A DNA stretch of 64,000 bases, taken from the NCBI GenBank assembly GCA_963969495.1, contig OZ018337.1:79842648-79906647 (forward strand), given 5' to 3'. Positions 1 to 15,778 of this stretch are shown here, piece by piece. The DNA comes from Ceratothoa steindachneri (Eukaryota; Arthropoda; Malacostraca; Isopoda; Cymothoidae). Every line of letters begins with the position of its first letter. Position 1 is the stretch's first letter. Both the position numbers and the translations under genes were made by a program. The notes under the pieces are model-generated. The model ran no database searches. It had not been told where the DNA came from and saw only the letters and a list, made by a program, of their open reading frames with translations.

Positions 1-2
1 TC

Positions 3-2934
3 GAAACAACAGGACGTCCTGTATTATCACGGCCACGTCATCTAGCACCTGATAAATTATCTGCTATGCGTGATGATTTCCAATTCATGATGGATTCTGG
101 CATTTGTAGGCCTTCCTCTTCTCCGTGGGCCTCTCCACTTCACATTTTGCACAAATCAATGCTGGAGGAATTCAGAGCCGTTGGGGATTACAGAGCTCTT
201 AACGCCGTGACAATTCCTGATCGCCATTACTTGCCGTACTTAGCCGATTTCACCTCGTCTCTCCATGACTGTACGATTTTTTCTCGCTTGTATCTGGTTT
301 GAGCTTTCAACCAGATCTCTATTCAACAAGATGATGTAGCAAAGACTAACATCACCACTCCGTTTGGTGCTTTTGTAATGGTCAAAATGCCATATGAATT
401 GCGTAACTCTGGTCATACTTTCTAGAGCTTTATGAATCAAGTCCTTAGGGGTCTTCCTTTCTTATTTTGCTACATCGATGACCTCCTAATATCATCTTCC
501 TCACTGGAGGAACACCTTTCTCACCTTAGCCAAGTTTTTTCTCGTCTTCAGGAGTACGGTATCGTACTAAACGCCTCCGGGTGCCTCTCTGGTGTCTCGC
601 AACTCTCATTCTTGGGGCACCATGTCTCGAGTGCAGGGATTAGCCCACTCGAAGATAAAGTTACCGTGATGCGAAACTTTTCTCGTCTTACATCACGCAA
701 GCAACTCAGAAGTTTTTGTGGCATGGTAAATTTCTACCATAGATTCATCCTTAAATGTGTCCAGGTCATGCAACCTATCAATTCTATGCTCACAAGACCA
801 AAAACAACTCTCCTCTTAAATGGTCTGCTGAGGCGTGCGATTCGTTCTCTCGCACCAAAGAGGCTATTGCCCGCGCTGTGGAATTGGCTCATCCTTCTCT
901 AGGAGCCCCCATCAGCATGGCCTCCGATGCATCCTCAGCCCACGAAGGTGCAACTTTGCAGCATAAAGTTGGTGACCAATGGAAACCTCTTGTCTTCTTC
1001 TCTCGCGCTCTTACAAACTCTCAAAAGAGATATTCAACGTTCTCTCAAGAACTACTCGGAATATATCTCGTTATCCGCCACTTCCGCCATCGTTTGGAAG
1101 GGAGTAAATTTACCATTTTTACTGACCATAAACCCTTGGTCGTTACATGTTCGTCTCATAGTACTTCGTCTGTACACACTGCAGTTAACACTTGTCATCT
1201 TGACTTCATCCGGCAGATGACGAACGATATTCGCTACGTTCCTGGTTCTACAAACGTTGTACCGGACGACCTCTCTCGCATTTCATCGATTTCGGGCACG
1301 CAACTCTCCTACACTGCGCCCATCGATCATGTAACAATAGTGCTTGCCCAGGAACAAGATGAAGACACGCAAACACTGCGTCACTCTTCTCAACTCGTCG
1401 TTCTCGAGATCGACTTGCCGGACAGTCCTTCCAGGCGCATCCTGGTTGACTATTCATTTCCAGATTGTCCTCGTCTTCTCATTCCTCTCGCTTACCGTTG
1501 GCACATTTTCGACTTAATTCATGGTCTCTCTCATCCTGGCGTCAATACTACACGCAAGCTCGTTGCAAAATGCTTTGTTTGACTAGGTATGAACGCCGAC
1601 TGGCCAGATGGACTCGCTCATGCCTGCCATGCCAGCGTGCTGAGGTCCACCGCCACACAAAAGCTCCTCTGGTCCCTTTTCCTCTTCCTTCGTTACGTTT
1701 TGACGCCGTTGACGTCAATCTAGTAGGCCCTCTTCCTTACTCCAGTGGTTGCAATTATCTTCTCACCATGATCGATCGTTTTACTCTTAACTAGAGGTGG
1801 TTCCTATCTCGGACATCAGAGCTTCCACTGTCACTTGAGCCTTCGTCTCAGCATGGATTGCTCGTTTTGGTGTCCCCTCAGCGATCATGACTGATCGTGG
1901 CAGCCAGTTTGAATCCCACCAATGATTGCACTCATGTCAGTGCTTGTCTCCTTTCGCCTTCGTACTACAAGCTATCATCTCCTGAGTAACTCTAAGGTAG
2001 AACGCCTGCATCGGACCATCAAAGCAAGCTTACGCTCAACCGACCTAACATCACTTTGGTGAACAAGCTACCTTTGATTCTCCTTGGCATTCGATCGTCC
2101 TTGAAATAGGATCTGGCCTGCTCTCCAGCGGAATTAGTTAACAGTGCTCAACTTCGTCTACCCGATCAATTCGTTTCTTCCTCTGACCCACCTCTACCTT
2201 CTTACATAGATCCATCTTCATACGTACATAATCTTGTACGGGTGATAACTAAAGTTAAGCTAACTGCCCCTCGATTTCCTGCTAATTATAAAACCTTCGT
2301 GCCGAAGGAGATGACACCATTCTCCCATGTTTTCGTCCGTCGCAATTCAGGTCGCACTTACTGGCAACCAGTCTATGACGGACCCTTTCTCGTCAACTCC
2401 AGTAAGCCGAAATCCTTCGTCCTAAAGCTTGGCACCAGGCAAGATACTGTCTCTATCGACCGCCTGAAACTCGCTTATACCGAAAATGTTCATCTAGAAC
2501 AACTATCACCACATTCTCCTCCTACTATACCCCTTTATGGTACAGTAATCCCCCCAAAAACAACCTCAACCCCAACCTTTTAACCACCCCTGATACTCCA
2601 ACTCCAACTTACGTTTTTCTACCTCCTCATCTTGTGTTGCACGAGACTTCGTCAGCAGGAGTGGTCATTCAGGAGCAAATATCCCCCCACTGGTCACTCC
2701 ATCAGCGGAGAACAGGACTCAAGTCTCCCACATTCCGCTTGACGCCCTCTCGGAAGGAACCAACAAGCGGATCACATCGCTCCACCGACCTTCTCTCGTG
2801 CCAGTGCCTCGTCCAATGCGACAGGCACTACCACAGCGAATCATTGTCCCCGTAGGCGCAGTTAAACCAATGGCACTGCCATCACGCGCTCCGGCCGCGT
2901 CGTCAGGAAGCTTCGTTGGTACTCGGACTTGTAA
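3..2934 (+). pseudogene. Ty3/gypsy retrotransposon pol polyprotein, broken, 5' end outside window
   Basis: This is the 3' half of a Ty3/gypsy pol gene. In order it shows the RT entry region (RPRHLAPDKL, SPWASPLH, GDYRALNAVTIPD), the RT active site YIDD near 470-485, the RT thumb/connection (FLGHHVS, LRSFCGMVNFYHRFI), RNase H (FTIFTDHKPLV near 1117-1140), the integrase H2C2 finger (LSHPGV... CLPCQR), the integrase core (VDVNLVGPLP near 1705-1735, MTDRGSQFES near 1887-1917), and the integrase C-terminal module with YDGPF and VSIDRLK (2375-2475). The tail TRSGRVVRK near 2884-2910 runs to a stop at 2932-2934 and is typical of the end of gypsy polyproteins. The frame carries stops at 300-302 and about 423-425, a frameshift near 780-800, a stop after 1580, and several lesions at 1795-2240. 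It cannot make a working polyprotein. The order RT then integrase separates it from copia elements. Confidence 0.92.
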
Positions 2935-2966
2935 TCTCAAAATAGAAAAGGAGGGTAACCTTCTTA

Positions 2967-3030
2967 GGGGGGGGCGACTGTTATAGCAATGCCCTCTGGG
3001 CATTCCTATAATAAAATCCTCCTGGGAAAC
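2967..3030 (+). other. Polypurine tract and start of the 3' LTR of the gypsy element
   Basis: An eight-G run at 2967-2974 lies 33 bp after the pol stop. It is followed at 2979 by TGTTATAGC, the expected TG start of an LTR. Polypurine tracts prime plus-strand DNA synthesis and abut the 3' LTR. The LTR end cannot be fixed from this window because no second LTR copy is present to compare with. Confidence 0.65.
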
Positions 3031-3631
3031 TAATATATATATATATATATATATTATGTATAAAATTCAAATCATTCATTTATTTTACTTAACTTTTGCC
3101 AATTCAATCATTAAATTATTTTATGCATAACTTTTTGCAATTCAATTATTCATTTATTTTATTAACTTTTAATAATTGAATCATTCCGTGACGAGAAACT
3201 GATTTCATTTAACGCACAGATAAAAACATCTCTTAGAATTTCACGCACATACAAACACACGCGTTTTACCACTTGTGAAAAAACTCGAAATGACTCTTTC
3301 ACTTGTATTCTCGTCGCCGTCATATTAAGGTCAGTTAAAACTTCCCCTTCACTGATTCTCTAAAATCACCTCATACTAGAAAGAGATCCTAATTCCAATT
3401 CACACTTTCATTACAGCCCCAATTCACTAATAATAGTCGCTACAGTAAAACGATTACATTCGCTACATCAAAATCATGTTGAAATAGATGTTAAATGTGG
3501 AAACATTCAACATCTATTTACAAAATTTTTACGGCACACTTCATCTCGTCACGTGAAGTTATTTTCAACTCAAGTTCAACCTTGCCTAATTTAAAGTAAT
3601 TAAACCCCTATTATAATATGTTTTGTTAATC

Positions 3632-3635
<4 letters not shown>
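3031..3635. other. AT-rich stretch without a gene, probably LTR sequence
   Basis: It starts with a short (TA)n run (3031-3054) and continues with low-complexity AT-rich DNA containing repeated ATTCAATTATTCATTTATTTTA-like segments. It probably holds the body of the gypsy 3' LTR, but no TG...CA end could be assigned. No coding signal is visible. Confidence 0.4.

Positions 3636-3712
<77 letters not shown>
3636..3712. repeat. (TA)n microsatellite, about 38 units
   Basis: Uninterrupted TA dinucleotides. They create spurious reading frames made of repeated Tyr-Ile on both strands. Confidence 0.98.
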
Positions 3713-3715
<3 letters not shown>

Positions 3716-4440
3716 TTCTTTGAAAATTCGTTGCATTTATTTTCCAGCCCACGTGAGAAGTGTTTCCTTTGGCCGACATTGTTCATAATTCAAAATCCCT
3801 TCAATCAATCAAAATTTATGCGTGACGAATATTGTATCATATACGCTATCTGGTAGAATTTCGTTTCTTTTCGTTGTATTCTTGAGATGTGAAATTGCGC
3901 CTCCACAATTTTTAACTATCCTGACACTGCTGATTCATTAAAAATAAGAGGTCTGATGGAGATCGCGTTCGCGAGTTTCACATATTTGTGTGGAAAAAAT
4001 GAGCAGCTTAATAATAATAATAATAATAATAATAATATAGGTATTGATAATGTGCCCTTCAGGGCTGTTAACCCTCCCAGAGCGCAGGTTGTGTAGCGAG
4101 TGTAGAGAAAGTTTACAGGGGAGAGAAAGCAATCAAGGGCTTTGAGAACCGAATTGATCGTCGGGACAATCAAAGAGGCTCACATAACAACCTATACCTG
4201 AAGCCATTGAGTAAGAAAAAGAAAGACACGAGAATGGTAAAGAAGAAAGAAAGAATAATAGAATGAAACAAATAGAGGTGAAGAATAAGGAAATAGCTAA
4301 AGAAAGAAATATATAAAGAAATAAAGAATTAAGAAGAGGTAGGGAAATAAATAGACATTTTTATAAGAGGTAGATGGTCGGGTTAGTTGGGGTAAAACGT
4401 TCGTCATAAATGTTTATGGTCCCTAAGTTGATGGGAAATT
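3713..4440. other. No gene seen; includes an (ATA)n run at 4009-4037
   Basis: AT-rich sequence with an ATA/TAA trinucleotide run of about nine units, turning strongly purine-rich after about 4200 (AAGAAAGA-type sequence). No domain or RNA gene was recognised. Confidence 0.6.
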
Positions 4441-6591
<2,151 letters not shown>

Positions 6592-6834
6592 AATTTGGAT
6601 AAAAACAACACATTATTGGTCTCGAAGGAGACCTATGTCTGTTAAATATCGATACAGGGGACCATTTTCTATTACTGTACCTGTTCCCCAATAATAAGTC
6701 CAGTCTATTAGGACCTGAACCAAAATATCATTGACGATATTCCAGATATGATGGGCACTCGATCAGGATATGATATATAGTCAAATTGACTAAACAGTCA
6801 TCACATAAGGGTCGATGGTGTGATTCCATATAGT
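6592..6834 (-). pseudogene. LINE ORF2 C-terminal scrap (jockey/I type)
   Basis: On the minus strand the translation contains HHRPLCDDC followed by LTIYHILIECPSY, the cysteine/histidine C-terminal module found at the end of ORF2 in jockey- and I-group LINEs. A remnant of the terminal segment follows. The fragment stops exactly where the hAT-like terminal repeat begins at 6835, so the DNA transposon may have inserted into or beside it. No RT core is present, so it is only a 3' fragment. Confidence 0.6.
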
Positions 6835-9800
6835 CAGGGCCGTATTTAGGATGTGTGTGGCCCGGGGCCCATTTTGGTGGGGGGCCCATTGTTAGCTGTT
6901 GGGCAGTGGCGGATCCAAGATTATTTCAGGAGGGCGGGGGGCAATAGGGGCCCTATTGCATATACCACATACTAGTAACCTAAATCCTAATATATAAATA
7001 AGACACTTTTACTTAGGAAATACTGAACGGGGACTATTCTTCCAATGTTATAATATATAATGCATACACACGAAATGAAATAAACACAAGTTGTTCTTAC
7101 CAAATTTATTTACGCACAGAAATTCAGTTACAATTATTTAATTTTTCATGAAAAATTATATTATAACTAACAACTAACAAGTAAACATAGTTCAAATCAG
7201 AGAATGGATGGAGTTATAACCATTACAGTCCAGACACTTTTCTCGATTTTTGTGTTGCAAAGTCGCTGATGATGTCACTGAAGTTCAATTCACGCAGTAT
7301 ATCTGACTCGATGCTCATGATAGCCAGATTTACAAGTCGTTCCTGCTTCATGGATGTCCGTAATCAGTTCTCAATTAATTTGAGTTTTTAGAAGGAGCGC
7401 TCGCCACTGCAGTTTGATACCATCAAGATAAGGTATATCCGTAGAGCTATCTCAATGTTTGGGAAAGTGTCCTGCGCACCTTTGTCTCTGATAAGTCTGT
7501 ACAGGGAAAGCTCAGTGCTGATATCTTTTGGCTCCTCGTCTGTGAAGATATTGGCAAATGTTACAAACTGACACAGTTCATCAATAAATGTAATGTCCTA
7601 GTCATATGGATAAGACTTGACGAGTTGCCCTGCTGCTGCCTGAAGCTCGTCTGAAGACGTTGGTCGAGAGACGTGATAAACTGATCAATAACAGGCAAGA
7701 AAGTTTTTGTTCTGTATTTTTTAGAAGGGCTAAGTTGTACTTCTTCCGCATAGCCATAATCCAATGGGTTAAGACGCACATTGCGGCGCTTGTGTCGAGT
7801 TTTCGTCTGCACATAGTCTGCTGAACCAGACAGCTCTTCGCCTTGCTTCTCATAAGTGTCGAAGGAGTCATGCTTTGATGCGACATAGTTTTAAAAGCTG
7901 GTCAGTGACGCCACATCAGTATTTAGATGGAGTTTTGCGTGTTGTTGACTTTTATTAGCAGCATCTGTTCTTTGCAGGATATCATTTCAGAAGGTGGTGT
8001 AAATAACTGTTTCAAGCTGATTTATCTGTATTAACAGTCCTTCTGCTTCACAGCGTACACACCTTTTTTCTTCAATGTCACCAGCAACTTGTTTCAGTAC
8101 ATCCTTAATCTGCTGATAGTCATGCTTAAGTGCCTTCGTTGCGTCAGCTCTGCAGTACCAACGCGTTGTTGTGACACGTTTTAGAGTCAATGATGAACCA
8201 TTATGTTTCAAAGCCTCAGTCAGAAGTTGATGCTAATGCGTTGAAATTGTGAAGAAATCGAACAGCTTTTCAAGGAAGGCAAAATAATGTACAACACTCG
8301 AGCAGCATTCTACAGCATTTTTACTAACCAAGTTTAGAGAATGCGCTGTACAAGGAATCCTTGATGCAAGACTGTTCTTCTCTCTCACTTTGGCATGTAG
8401 ACCATTGTAATTACAACTCATTGCATATGCATTGTCGTAGCTTTGTCCGCGGCAGTTTCCCAGGTCTAGGTTATGCATCTTCAAAAATTTCACCAAGGCT
8501 TTGAACATCTCTTGAGCACCATGGCCTTTTTTGCAATGAATATTATCAAGCGTTCCACGGGGCCATCTTTCTCCATGTACTTCAGTACAAGGGTCAGTTG
8601 GTCAATGTGGGCTGCATCGGGTGTGGAGTCCAAAGAGATGGAGTAATACTTTGATTTCTTAACTCGAGAAATGATTTCTCCGAGTACTTGTTCCCCCATT
8701 AAACTGATAAGTTCTTCCATTATTGTAGATCACAGATGGTTTGTGTGTCCCTTGCCGCGATTAGCTTGAGTTTCGATATGCTGTGCAATAAAATCGTCGT
8801 ACTGGGCGATGAGTTCAAGAATACCCAGAAAGTTTCCATTTCTAGGTGATCCAACCAATTCGTTGTCCCCTCTAAATGCTAAGCCATGCTCGGCAATAGA
8901 CTGAATAACACTAACTACTCGTTTCAACACTGATCTCCAATAATGCTCTAGACGCTCGACCTGTTGTGTCAGATCCGTATCAATTCGCCCAATTGCTTTT
9001 AACCTCCTATTGAAAGCAATCGTAGACTTCAGATGTTCCGTTGACTGTTCATGACTATGTAGACGTTCTTGGGAATGTTTGCAATCACAGAATCCATTAG
9101 ACGAAAGCTGAGAAGACTCAGATTTTGCTGTATTTAAGCACATCAATCTGCACGTGAAGCAGTAAACACATCCATTAGAGGGAGAGAAGCATAAGCAGTT
9201 CCTAGTTATGACCTCCCCATTATGGTTTTGACAACAGAAGAGTCCAAGCTAGCACAGTCTTAGAATATTGCCGTCCTTTCTAGGTTGCTGCACCGAGTGT
9301 GCAGAGAACAAACTTTCATCACTGCTGAACTGGTGATACACCCTTTTTCAGCCAGAATTCCCGCATCTGCTCCGGAATAATGGATGGCCAAAGTCCAATG
9401 TCATTGCCCCCTGGTGAGCCCTCAACTTCAGCTCCTACATAAGATGTGCCGCTATCAGCCTCAATTTCTACATGTTCTTCAATTGGACCCGTTACTACTT
9501 CTGCATTTTTTTTTGTCAGAATCATCAACCATTTCCGCTGGAACAATTTCAGGTTGATCAGGTTCTGCAAAGTCATCACTCCTTTCTGACACTTGTCTTG
9601 GTTGAACAGTGAAGAACTGGACTAATTTTCATATCTTTGCCAGTTCTTCTGTTGATTTTATTGTTGCTTCCTTTACTTTACGTCTTTTGGAAGCCCCAGA
9701 CTCACAAATTCTTGTGCAATGCCTGTGTCTGTCTCCTTCACGATTGTCCATGCTGGTAATCTGAAAACAAACGAAATGAGCTTAGAATTGAAAAAAACGA

Positions 9801-10841
9801 AATGAACTCAAAATTACACAAGATCTAGCTGTCTAGTAGGGTAGACGGGTTATGGATCATAACATTAGTAGAAAAATATTCATACAAAATCAGAAAGGGG
9901 TTGGAAATCAAATATATTGACATGCAAGAAACTTGTGGTATTTCCCTACCTTCTGCTATAGTTATGACATAAGATTTATTCTCTTAATACATTGAAAAAA
10001 TAAAGAATTTAAAGGGGTACATATTGTACAGTCCATATACACCTATAGGCACCATCAAATAGACATAAAAACATGGAATGCTGAAAGATTATTTAATTCT
10101 GTCCCTCAGTGTTACTATATGTAGATAGAGGGTAGTAGGAAAAGGGGCAAAGAAAAAATAATAGCGTGGGCGAGTTGCGAACAGCTTCCCGCGTCGCTGG
10201 ACCACTGTTATCCAGCGGCGAATCCACTCGGCCATCCTGAGTCTCAAAAAAGACTCATTCAAACGAAGCTTTTAAGCCGCTCGCCTGCACTTCTCGTACG
10301 CTATACATACAATAGAAAAATATTATTTTAGTCATACAAAATAATTATTTGAGCGCTCTCTCCATCTCGCGGCAAACAGTGCCCTTGAAATAACAAAATG
10401 AGGTCCATTTATGTGAGCATAAACTTAATAAACTTCTACTGTTGTCCATTCACACCTATAAGCACCACCAATTTGACATAAAACACTGTTAAAACCCAGA
10501 TATACGGTCTATAACACTACCTACCTCTCATCAGGGTCTATAGACCCTGCCTCTCATAACATACGAGCGAAATTATGTAAACAAAGTATTACCACAAATC
10601 AAACACTTGAGCACATTATGTCTTAGTAACACCAAATTCCCTACAAACTCTTATCAGTTAATCTAAAATACCTTATAAACATCATCAACATATATATATA
10701 TATAATACCAAAAAAAATAACACTTGAGGGGTTAAAAATAAATTGTTTACTTCTATTAATTTTGTTTGTGGGTGGGAGGCCCCCTCTTAGTGGGTGGCCC
10801 AAGGCCCCGGCCCCTTGGGCCCACCCCTTAACCTGGCTCTG
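6835..10841 (-). mobile_element. hAT superfamily DNA transposon, ZMYM1-like, inactive
   Basis: The left end starts CAGGGCCGTATTTAGGATG at 6835. The right end, read inward on the minus strand, starts CAGAGCCAGGTTAAGGGGTG at 10841. Both then continue with GGGGCC-rich sequence, as is usual for this hAT group. No matching 8-bp target duplication is visible (left flank CATATAGT, right flank TCTCTTGC), so ends or flanks have changed, or two related elements are merged. A second typical hAT terminus, CAGTGGCGGATCCAAG, sits at 6905 just inside the left end. The interior holds the transposase pseudogene at 7223-9751. The rest (9752-10760) is AT-rich, with no further gene. Confidence 0.8.
7223..9751 (-). 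pseudogene. hAT transposase (ZMYM1/TTF-domain type), broken
   Basis: Read on the minus strand, a start at 9751 (MDNREGDRHRH) leads to an acidic N-terminus, WPSIIPEQMREFWLKKG (near 9340-9400), a TTF-type zinc-finger region with CFTCRLMCLNTAK (about 9120-9175), and the DUF4371-like part (QIDQLT-type segment KSKYYSISLDSTPDAAHIDQ near 8590-8660; GNCRGQSYDNA and CTAHSLNLV near 8320-8460). It ends with the hAT dimerisation segment NCSGERSF...ERLVNLAIMSIESDILRELNF near 7250-7425 and a stop at 7223-7225. At least five frameshifts or stops interrupt it. Family members catalyse cut-and-paste transposition in the nucleus. This copy cannot. Confidence 0.88.
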
Positions 10842-11440
10842 TCTCTTGCACGACTATATATATACAGATTCATTCCTAAGGGGAAGTGACCTATACTCGT
10901 CTGCGGGACAAGCATGCGTCATCGGGCTCATTAGTTCCTCTCCCTGGGCGGAGTTACTGAACAAATGTGTATTTACAATATACTTACATATTTAAGATAA
11001 TTTTATATCTATTCTATAAACCGATTTTACAGATATTATAATTTCCTTTGGCTGGAATTTGTGTTTACTCAGCTGCTTCATAGACTCCCATCTTCTGGTA
11101 ACTCTATCCTCTTATTGACTCGTGTGTCCAATTTGATAACTTTTGTGTTTGTATATTTTTGCTTACCCGCGCGCTACTTCCGACGACGGCTTGTCTTATT
11201 TAATTCATACAAATTAATTATATATATATATATTCTCCCTTTCTGTATACAAATTAATATACACAAATTGACATATGTGTTTTCATCTACTTATTCTCAT
11301 ATTATACATAGTATTCCTGTTATTCAGATGAAATGCAATTTATTCGGATTTGCTAAGTTCACCTAGCGTCCATTTTGTGGTATTCTCTCTTGTCGTTCCG
11401 TAGGCTGGGTTAGGTAATCAGCGAGCTTCCTTAGGATAAA
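10842..11440. other. No gene recognised
   Basis: Sequence between the hAT end and the first (TA)n tract. It includes short TA runs near 10856 and 11220. No coding domain was seen on either strand. Confidence 0.5.
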
Positions 11441-11441
11441 A

Positions 11442-11531
<90 letters not shown>
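11441..11531. repeat. (TA)n microsatellite, tract 1 of 3
   Basis: About 45 TA units that end directly at the outer end of the first palindrome. Length in an assembly of such tracts is unreliable. Confidence 0.97.
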
Positions 11532-11534
<3 letters not shown>

Positions 11535-11863
11535 GAATTAAACCACGTTCTCCGAAGACAATTTAATTCGGAACAGTTTCGGTGTATCTCACACTCTTTT
11601 TCAACTGACACTGGATAGAAAATATTTGAAAATGCTTAACGACATAACACAGAGTCAGGTCGTGAAAGATCCCCTCTTTTTTCCCCCAATCCCCTACTTG
11701 GGGATTGGGGGAAAAAAAGAGGATCTTTCACGACCTGACCCTGTGTTATGTCGTTAAGCATTTTCAAATATTTTCTATCCAGTGTCAGTTGAAAAAGAGT
11801 GTGAGATACACCGAAACTGTTCCGAATTAAATTGTCTTCGGAGAATGTGGTTTAATTCCTCAT
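11530..11863. repeat. Near-perfect palindrome 1 (arms about 165 bp, 5-nt spacer)
   Basis: The left arm 11530-11694 begins ATGAGGAATTAAACC and the right arm 11700-11863 ends with its complement GGTTTAATTCCTCAT. The arms match with only a few differences (for example AGAGTCAGG against CCTGACCCT, and a T/C run-length difference near the centre). The spacer is TACTT at 11695-11699, flanked by CCCCAATCCCC and GGGGATTGGGG. Single strands would fold into one long hairpin. No protein domain was recognised in the arms. Confidence 0.93.
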
Positions 11864-11891
11864 CTTTTCTTGCGATATTGCATTAATTTTT

Positions 11892-12341
<450 letters not shown>

Positions 12342-12369
12342 CATTCAGGAAAGACTGCTACCCAACTAC

Positions 12370-13039
<670 letters not shown>

Positions 13040-15032
13040 CCTGCCTCCGGATCTTCTTAATTCTGGGATTATATCATCGGCCAATATAGACGAGACTTTT
13101 TGGGGATAGTTTCTGGGTTGCAACGTTTACTGGCTCCAGTTTCTGCCTGCGGTGCAGGTTCCTCTGGAGAAGTTGTTCTCTTGGCCTGCTTTTGTTCATG
13201 AAGTGGAATGCAGAGTTCTGCACTCGTTGGAGCCTTCTCAAAGCGGGCTTGCTGGCCGCTTGAGTCACTGCTTCAGGGTAGATAAGCTCAGCTCGGACAA
13301 ACGACACGTATAATTTCCTGATATTCGCTGAGCTAAGATCTCTGAACCTATATAGCTTAGAGATTTCTTTCTTCGCTATATTCTGTCTCACCGTGTAGTG
13401 ACTCGAGTATCCGTGGTCGAAGATTTTTAGGCCCAGGATGGTGCCTTCGGCGGAGTAACCGTATCTCCTCCCATCACTTACAATGGGCCACGTCAACTGA
13501 CGGCACAACGGGAGAATTTTGAACTTCTCCCTGTTTGTCCAGATTTTCCACTTTCTCTCGAAATCGTTGATATTCGAGATCTCCGCGACGGTGTTGATAG
13601 ACTGATTCCTTGCTTTCCTAACCCTACTGGGGACGATCTGTGTGATGTCATATGCGTATTGCAGATACATCGTGTCCCTGTGGATTGGAGTAGGGAGGTC
13701 AATGGTGAAGACAAGGTAAAGCTAGGGGCTCAGGCAGCTCCCCTGGGGAACGCCGGCTTTGAGTTCGAATTCGGGTCCCTTGTGATCTTCGATCATGATA
13801 CGCGCTCTTCTGTCCATGATGAAGTCACAAAGAATCCTTTCCAGGACTGGGTTTAGCTAGAGACTTAGGATCTTTTATTGCAGTCCACTCATCCAAACCT
13901 TGCCGAAGGTCTTCTGCACGTCCCTCATCACGATGTCTACATAGTGACCCTTCGCACGGCATTGCGCGATCTTTTCTGTTAGGAGCGCCGGGGCCGTTTA
14001 AGTGCCCCGTTTTGGTTTAATCCCATGTTGTTGTGGGTTGTGCGCTCCCAACTCGTCAAGTTGATTTTTTAGCCTGTTGGCTATAATCTTCTCGAAGATC
14101 TTGCCGGGTATTTCTAGGAGAAAGATTGGGCGGTGGTTGGCCACTTGGTCTTGGACCTTGTTTCCTTTCGGGATAAAGATGACTTTCGCCACCTTATACC
14201 CGTCTGGAAGGTAGTCTGTATTCAGGGAAGCATTCATGATGTTCACCATTCCCTGAATAATTTGCCTAGGGACATTCACTAGGTTGTTTTTAGTGAGCCC
14301 AGTCCATCCAGGTCACCTTTGTTTGAAGGACCTCATAGTGTTAATGGTCTCTTCAACAGTGATCGGGCGCCCGTGGTCAACCATCTCTCTCTCTCTAGAC
14401 ACTTGCGGTTGTGGGTGGGTCCTATGTATTATCGCTCCGATGTCATCGAGCAGTTGGTCTTCGAAGTCCTGGTCGAAATTGTCGTTCTCCTCAGGTGGGA
14501 TCGCAAAGACCTCTTTCCAGTGGTCCTTGAATCTTCTTCTCAGGGAATCCGGATCCTCTATGAGTATGTCGCGTTCTTTGATTTTAATCCCAGGCCTGGG
14601 AGGCAATCCCCTAAATCTTCGGATGCTATTCCAAAAACTTACAGGATTTGTCTCCCTGTCTAGTCTGCCTATGATATCGTCCCAGGTTTCCTTCTGTTTC
14701 TCGAGGATTGTGTTTTTCATGTCTTCGCTTAGCTGTCTCATTCGGGCTTTCTTTTCCCGGGTCGGGCCTGTCCTACCGATTTCTTCGTATATCTCCCAGT
14801 GTTTCCTTGCGATGTCCCCCATTTCGTTCGTCCACCTAGGTTGTAGAAGCATTTTGTACGAGATTCTGGGGACGCATCTTTCGTCAGCTTGAATGAGGCG
14901 ATTGGTGATATTGTTAATCTCCTCATTAATTTCCTCCAGAGTTGCGTCCTCCAGGCCAGCTGGTTGATAGGTGCTGAGCATATCTCTGTACTGCTGTCTT
15001 TTCCACAAAAGTACACCTATATAAATAGCCAT
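13040..15032 (-). pseudogene. Jockey-like non-LTR retrotransposon ORF2, C-terminal two thirds, broken
   Basis: On the minus strand, residues from 15032 to about 14313 give the linker between endonuclease and RT (TWDDIIGRLDRETNPVSFWN, RFKDHWKEVF, HGRPITVEETINTMRSFK). Then 14279-13998 gives RT blocks YLPDGYKVAKVIFIPKGNK and PGKIFEKIIANRL. Next come motif A as RDVQKTFGKVW (catalytic Asp kept, AFD changed to TFG), motif B GVPQGSCLSP (near 13735), and motif C changed from YADD to YAYD near 13655. The segment from 13640 down to 13074 is the thumb/C-terminal region. Frameshifts occur around 13998, 13860 and 13680. A functional enzyme would nick DNA and copy its own RNA at the target. Loss of the second Asp of motif C rules that out here. 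Jockey assignment is by resemblance; Daphne or CR1-related groups are possible. Confidence 0.8.
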
Positions 15033-15778
15033 TTCATCTACTCATAACACTACAAAAATTCAGCTAATCAGGCAGCTGAATTCCATTTTCCGAATTTTTA
15101 AGCTCTCAACAGAGCTCGGCTTCAGCACACGATGCTAAATATGTATTCTCGGCAAAGGAGGTAAAGTTTTGGTCAAGCGGCATCGATGGCGTGAACTTTT
15201 CCCTATGAGGTCTTACAAGGAGAATACCAGAAGCTCCTAAGTAGCATCAACTCACCAATGTCGCTCCCTGTGACCCGTACGATTTGTGTTCCCAAAAGGT
15301 TCATCACATTTCCATTTACCTCATTACCCGGCACAGGAGGCAACGGTTTCGGAAGGCTCCTTCACCGACCGAGTTCACTTCCCTTACTTACTTTGTAGAA
15401 TGTCACCCTCGGTGGGTGCAGCTAAGGTGGGCCGCCGCTGTAGCCAAGCAGCTCTGATTCTCTGAGGTTTTGGAAATTTATCAAAGAGTTGCTAGCAGTG
15501 CTGGTGTATGCCGGTGTTAGGGGCTCATCGAAAATTGTAGACCCATCCGTCTAGGGGGCGCTTGAATGTATCAGTCATGACCCATGCTAGCTCCCTAACT
15601 GCTTTCGGTGTTGCATTGAAGAGCCAAGCTCCGTTCCTTATAAGAACAGTTATCTATGAGTGTTGCCGCTTTCTGGGATGTGGTCTCTGTTTCCCGGATG
15701 AAGCACAATCTTCTTTTTCTTATGTGGTACACTAGGATTTTCCTGCCTATATTTACAAGATATAGGACTGCATACTGG
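15033..15778. other. No gene recognised
   Basis: GC-balanced sequence upstream (minus sense) of the jockey-like ORF. It could hold remnants of that element's endonuclease or 5' UTR, but no endonuclease motif could be read. Confidence 0.45.

Noticed and set aside
3586..3856. Tyr-Ile repeat reading frames on both strands
   Set aside because: They arise purely from (TA)n microsatellite translation; the same effect occurs at 11363-11611, 11852-12157 and 12220-12671.
6835..10841. Clean 8-bp target-site duplication for the hAT element
   Set aside because: Left flank CATATAGT and right flank TCTCTTGC do not match, so no duplication is claimed.
14284..14892. Plus-strand 202-codon Ser-rich frame
   Set aside because: Antisense shadow of the jockey-like LINE linker and RT region; no domain match.
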